The notes under the pieces are model-generated. The model was not told where the DNA came from, did no database searches, and worked only from the letters and a program-made list of their open reading frames with translations. Below, piece by piece: positions 62,288 through 64,000 of a stretch of DNA of 64,000 nucleotides (position 1 is its first letter; every line of letters starts with the position of its first letter). A program made the translations under genes and the position numbers. The DNA is from Arthrobacter sp. FB24. GTDB taxonomy: Bacteria > Actinomycetota > Actinomycetes > Actinomycetales > Micrococcaceae. The stretch spans positions 2,728,001 through 2,792,000 of the forward strand of contig NC_008541.1 in the NCBI RefSeq assembly GCF_000196235.1, in the 5' to 3' direction.

Positions 62288-63502
62288 TCAGTTCAGCAGG
62301 GCGTCCACGAAGCTCTCGGCATCGAACGGGGCCAGGTCATCCGCGCCTTCGCCCAGCCCGATCAGCTTGACCGGAACCCCGAGGGTCTTCTGGATTGCCA
62401 CCACGATGCCGCCCTTCGCGGTGCCGTCCAGCTTGGTGAGCACAATGCCGGTGATGTTGACTACTTCGGAAAACACGCGCGCCTGGTTCAGGCCGTTCTG
62501 TCCGGTGGTGGCATCCAGCACCAGCAGGACTTCATCCACCTCGGCCAGCTTTTCGATGACACGCTTGACCTTGCCAAGCTCGTCCATCAGGCCCACTTTG
62601 TTCTGGAGCCGGCCAGCGGTGTCGATCATCACTACGTCGACCTCCTGGTCGATGCCCGACTTGACCGCTTCATAGGCGACGGAGGCAGGATCGGCGCCGT
62701 CGACGTCGGACTTCACCGTGGGGACGCCGACGCGCTGGCCCCACGTGGCGAGCTGCTCCGCGGCGGCCGCACGGAAAGTGTCCGCCGCGCCCAGCAGAAC
62801 GTCCTTGTCTTCGGCCACGAGGACGCGTGCGAGCTTGCCCACCGTGGTGGTCTTACCGACTCCGTTGACGCCCACCACCATCATGACAGCGGGCTTGTCG
62901 GCGTGGCGATCAGTGCGGAGGCTGCGGTCCATGGTCGGGTCCACGAGCTTGATGAGTTCTTCGCGAAGCAGGGCTTTGACCTGTTCGGGGGTCCGCGTGC
63001 CCAGCACCTTGACGCGCTCCCGGAGGGCGTCAACCAACTGCATGGTCGGCTCGGTGCCAAGATCCGCGAGAAGGAGGGTTTCCTCGACCTCGTCCCAGAC
63101 GTCCTCATCGATCTTGTCGCTGGACAGGAGCGCCAGCAGGCCCTTGCCGAGGATGTTGTTGGACCTGACAAGGCGTTCCCTCAGCCTTGTCAGCCGTCCC
63201 GCAACGGGCAACGGCGTCTCTACTGCAATGGTTTCAAGCCCCGCCGCGTCGTCGGGTACCTCGGCGGTCTCCAGCCCTTCGAGGTCGACGCCGCCGGGCG
63301 CCTTGCGCTCGGGTGTGACCGCCGGGCGGTCCTCCACCAGGGTTCCGCCGCCGCCGCGCAGGGGTTCGACGGGATCGTTGGCGTCCCGGGTGCCGGGGTA
63401 CTTGGTGATGTTCCTGCGGGTCTTCAGGAGGACCGGGATCAGTCCGCCGATGACCACCAGGGCAGCGAGGATGGCAAGAATAATGGGGAGGATGTCATTC
63501 AC
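62288..63502 (-). CDS. ftsY: Signal recognition particle receptor FtsY
   Basis: 404 residues. An N-terminal membrane segment (ILPIILAILAALVVIGGLIPVLL), unlike E. coli FtsY, is followed by a linker and the NG domain: GVNGVGKTTTVGKLARVL (G1), DTAGRLQNKVGLMDELGKV (G3), TKLDGTAKGG (G4), GLGEGADDLAPFD. It receives the ribosome-SRP complex at the membrane. It lies directly after smc in the usual order. Confidence 0.97.
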   Translation of the reverse strand: MNDILPIILAILAALVVIGGLIPVLLKTRRNITKYPGTRDANDPVEPLRGGGGTLVEDRPAVTPERKAPGGVDLEGLETAEVPDDAAGLETIAVETPLPVAGRLTRLRERLVRSNNILGKGLLALLSSDKIDEDVWDEVEETLLLADLGTEPTMQLVDALRERVKVLGTRTPEQVKALLREELIKLVDPTMDRSLRTDRHADKPAVMMVVGVNGVGKTTTVGKLARVLVAEDKDVLLGAADTFRAAAAEQLATWGQRVGVPTVKSDVDGADPASVAYEAVKSGIDQEVDVVMIDTAGRLQNKVGLMDELGKVKRVIEKLAEVDEVLLVLDATTGQNGLNQARVFSEVVNITGIVLTKLDGTAKGGIVVAIQKTLGVPVKLIGLGEGADDLAPFDAESFVDALLN

Positions 63503-63565
63503 TCCCCTAGCTTCTCACACACGTTTCACCCATGAGACACACATGAAATGCCGCGGTCCGGGCCG

Positions 63566-64000
63566 CTATACGTCCGCGCCGAGCCGTTGACTGATGACGG
63601 TCGAAACCCCGTCGCCCCGCATGGTGACGCCGTAAAGCGCGTCGGCAACCTCCATGGTCCGTTTCTGGTGCGTGATGACAATCAGCTGGCTGGACTCGCG
63701 GAGTTCCTCGAAAATCGTGATCAGCCGGCCCAGGTTGGTGTCGTCCAGGGCGGCCTCCACTTCGTCCATCACATAAAACGGCGATGGCCTCGCTTTGAAG
63801 ATGGCCACCAGCAGGGCCACTGCGGTCAGCGAACGCTCGCCCCCGGACAGCAGTGAGAGCCGCTTGATCTTCTTGCCGGCCGGACGCGCCTCCACTTCAA
63901 TTCCGGTGGTGAGCATGTCTGACGGGTCGGTCAGGATAAGCCTGCCTTCACCGCCCGGGAAGAGCCGGGCGAAAACGCGGACGAACTGCGCCGAGGTATC
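63566..64000 (-). CDS. smc: Chromosome segregation protein SMC (C-terminal part, cut by edge)
   Basis: The frame is open to the window edge; 144 C-terminal residues are visible. [40 protein letters not shown] contains the ABC signature and Walker B of the SMC C-terminal head, and [23 protein letters not shown] the H-loop. SMC compacts and segregates chromosomes with ScpAB. The rest lies beyond 64000. Confidence 0.97.
   Translation of the reverse strand, partial: DTSAQFVRVFARLFPGGEGRLILTDPSDMLTTGIEVEARPAGKKIKRLSLLSGGERSLTAVALLVAIFKARPSPFYVMDEVEAALDDTNLGRLITIFEELRESSQLIVITHQKRTMEVADALYGVTMRGDGVSTVISQRLGADV

Overview
The window is ordinary chromosome of a high-GC actinobacterium. Gene content and order point to the Micrococcaceae, most likely Arthrobacter or Pseudarthrobacter. 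This placement is my inference from an MptB-type mannosyltransferase, DUF3052/AhpE/aceE and fasR-fabD-fabH-acpP-fabF neighbourhoods, DUF3145, DUF2469, homodimeric AceE and the smc-ftsY-ffh-rpsP-rimM-trmD-rplS-lepB-rnhB block. There is no insertion sequence, integrase island, CRISPR array or toxin-antitoxin pair, and nearly every base is accounted for by housekeeping genes.

Layout. 1-13 kb: a truncated aldose epimerase, an AlkD-type glycosylase, a mannosyltransferase, orn, tRNA-His, def, a secreted HNH protein, a long-form GAPDH, the RNase P RNA (rnpB, minus strand 7942-8335), a slipin, an esterase, yaaA, and the zinc-ribbon/Nif3 pair. 13-15 kb: msrA and the cysK-cysE cysteine pair. 15-22 kb: a gluconate/idonate module (gnd, a GntR/FCD regulator, L-idonate and gluconate dehydrogenases, and two further dehydrogenases). 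22-28 kb: PaiB-like and EamA genes facing a MocR regulator, then an MHS-type MFS transporter with an IclR regulator. 28-40 kb: tRNA-Val, a sirtuin, ahpE, DUF3052, aceE and the fatty-acid cluster with its PucR-type regulator. 40-64 kb, mostly minus strand: xerC, dprA, yifB, yraN, rnhB, two signal peptidases, rplS, trmD, rimM, khpA, rpsP, ffh, glnK, amtB, ftsY and the end of smc. This block is interrupted by thiC under a TPP riboswitch, a G6PDH, an MFS exporter and a few accessory enzymes.

Several small or non-coding elements are easy to miss. A 36-residue CxxC protein resembling DUF1660 lies at 44289-44399. A 50-residue membrane protein lies at 7683-7835. A matching 17-bp box sits upstream of both fasR and fabD. 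A perfect terminator-like hairpin is embedded in the first codons of one lepB gene. A near-consensus promoter fires straight into a 17-bp hairpin at 28069-28150. Structured leaders precede gap, rplS and the DUF3145 gene. About ten genes have a TANNNT box placed so that the predicted transcript begins at, or one base from, the start codon; this fixes several starts and suggests leaderless mRNAs. I found no convincing new multi-gene system. The best leads are these small regulatory and small-protein features.
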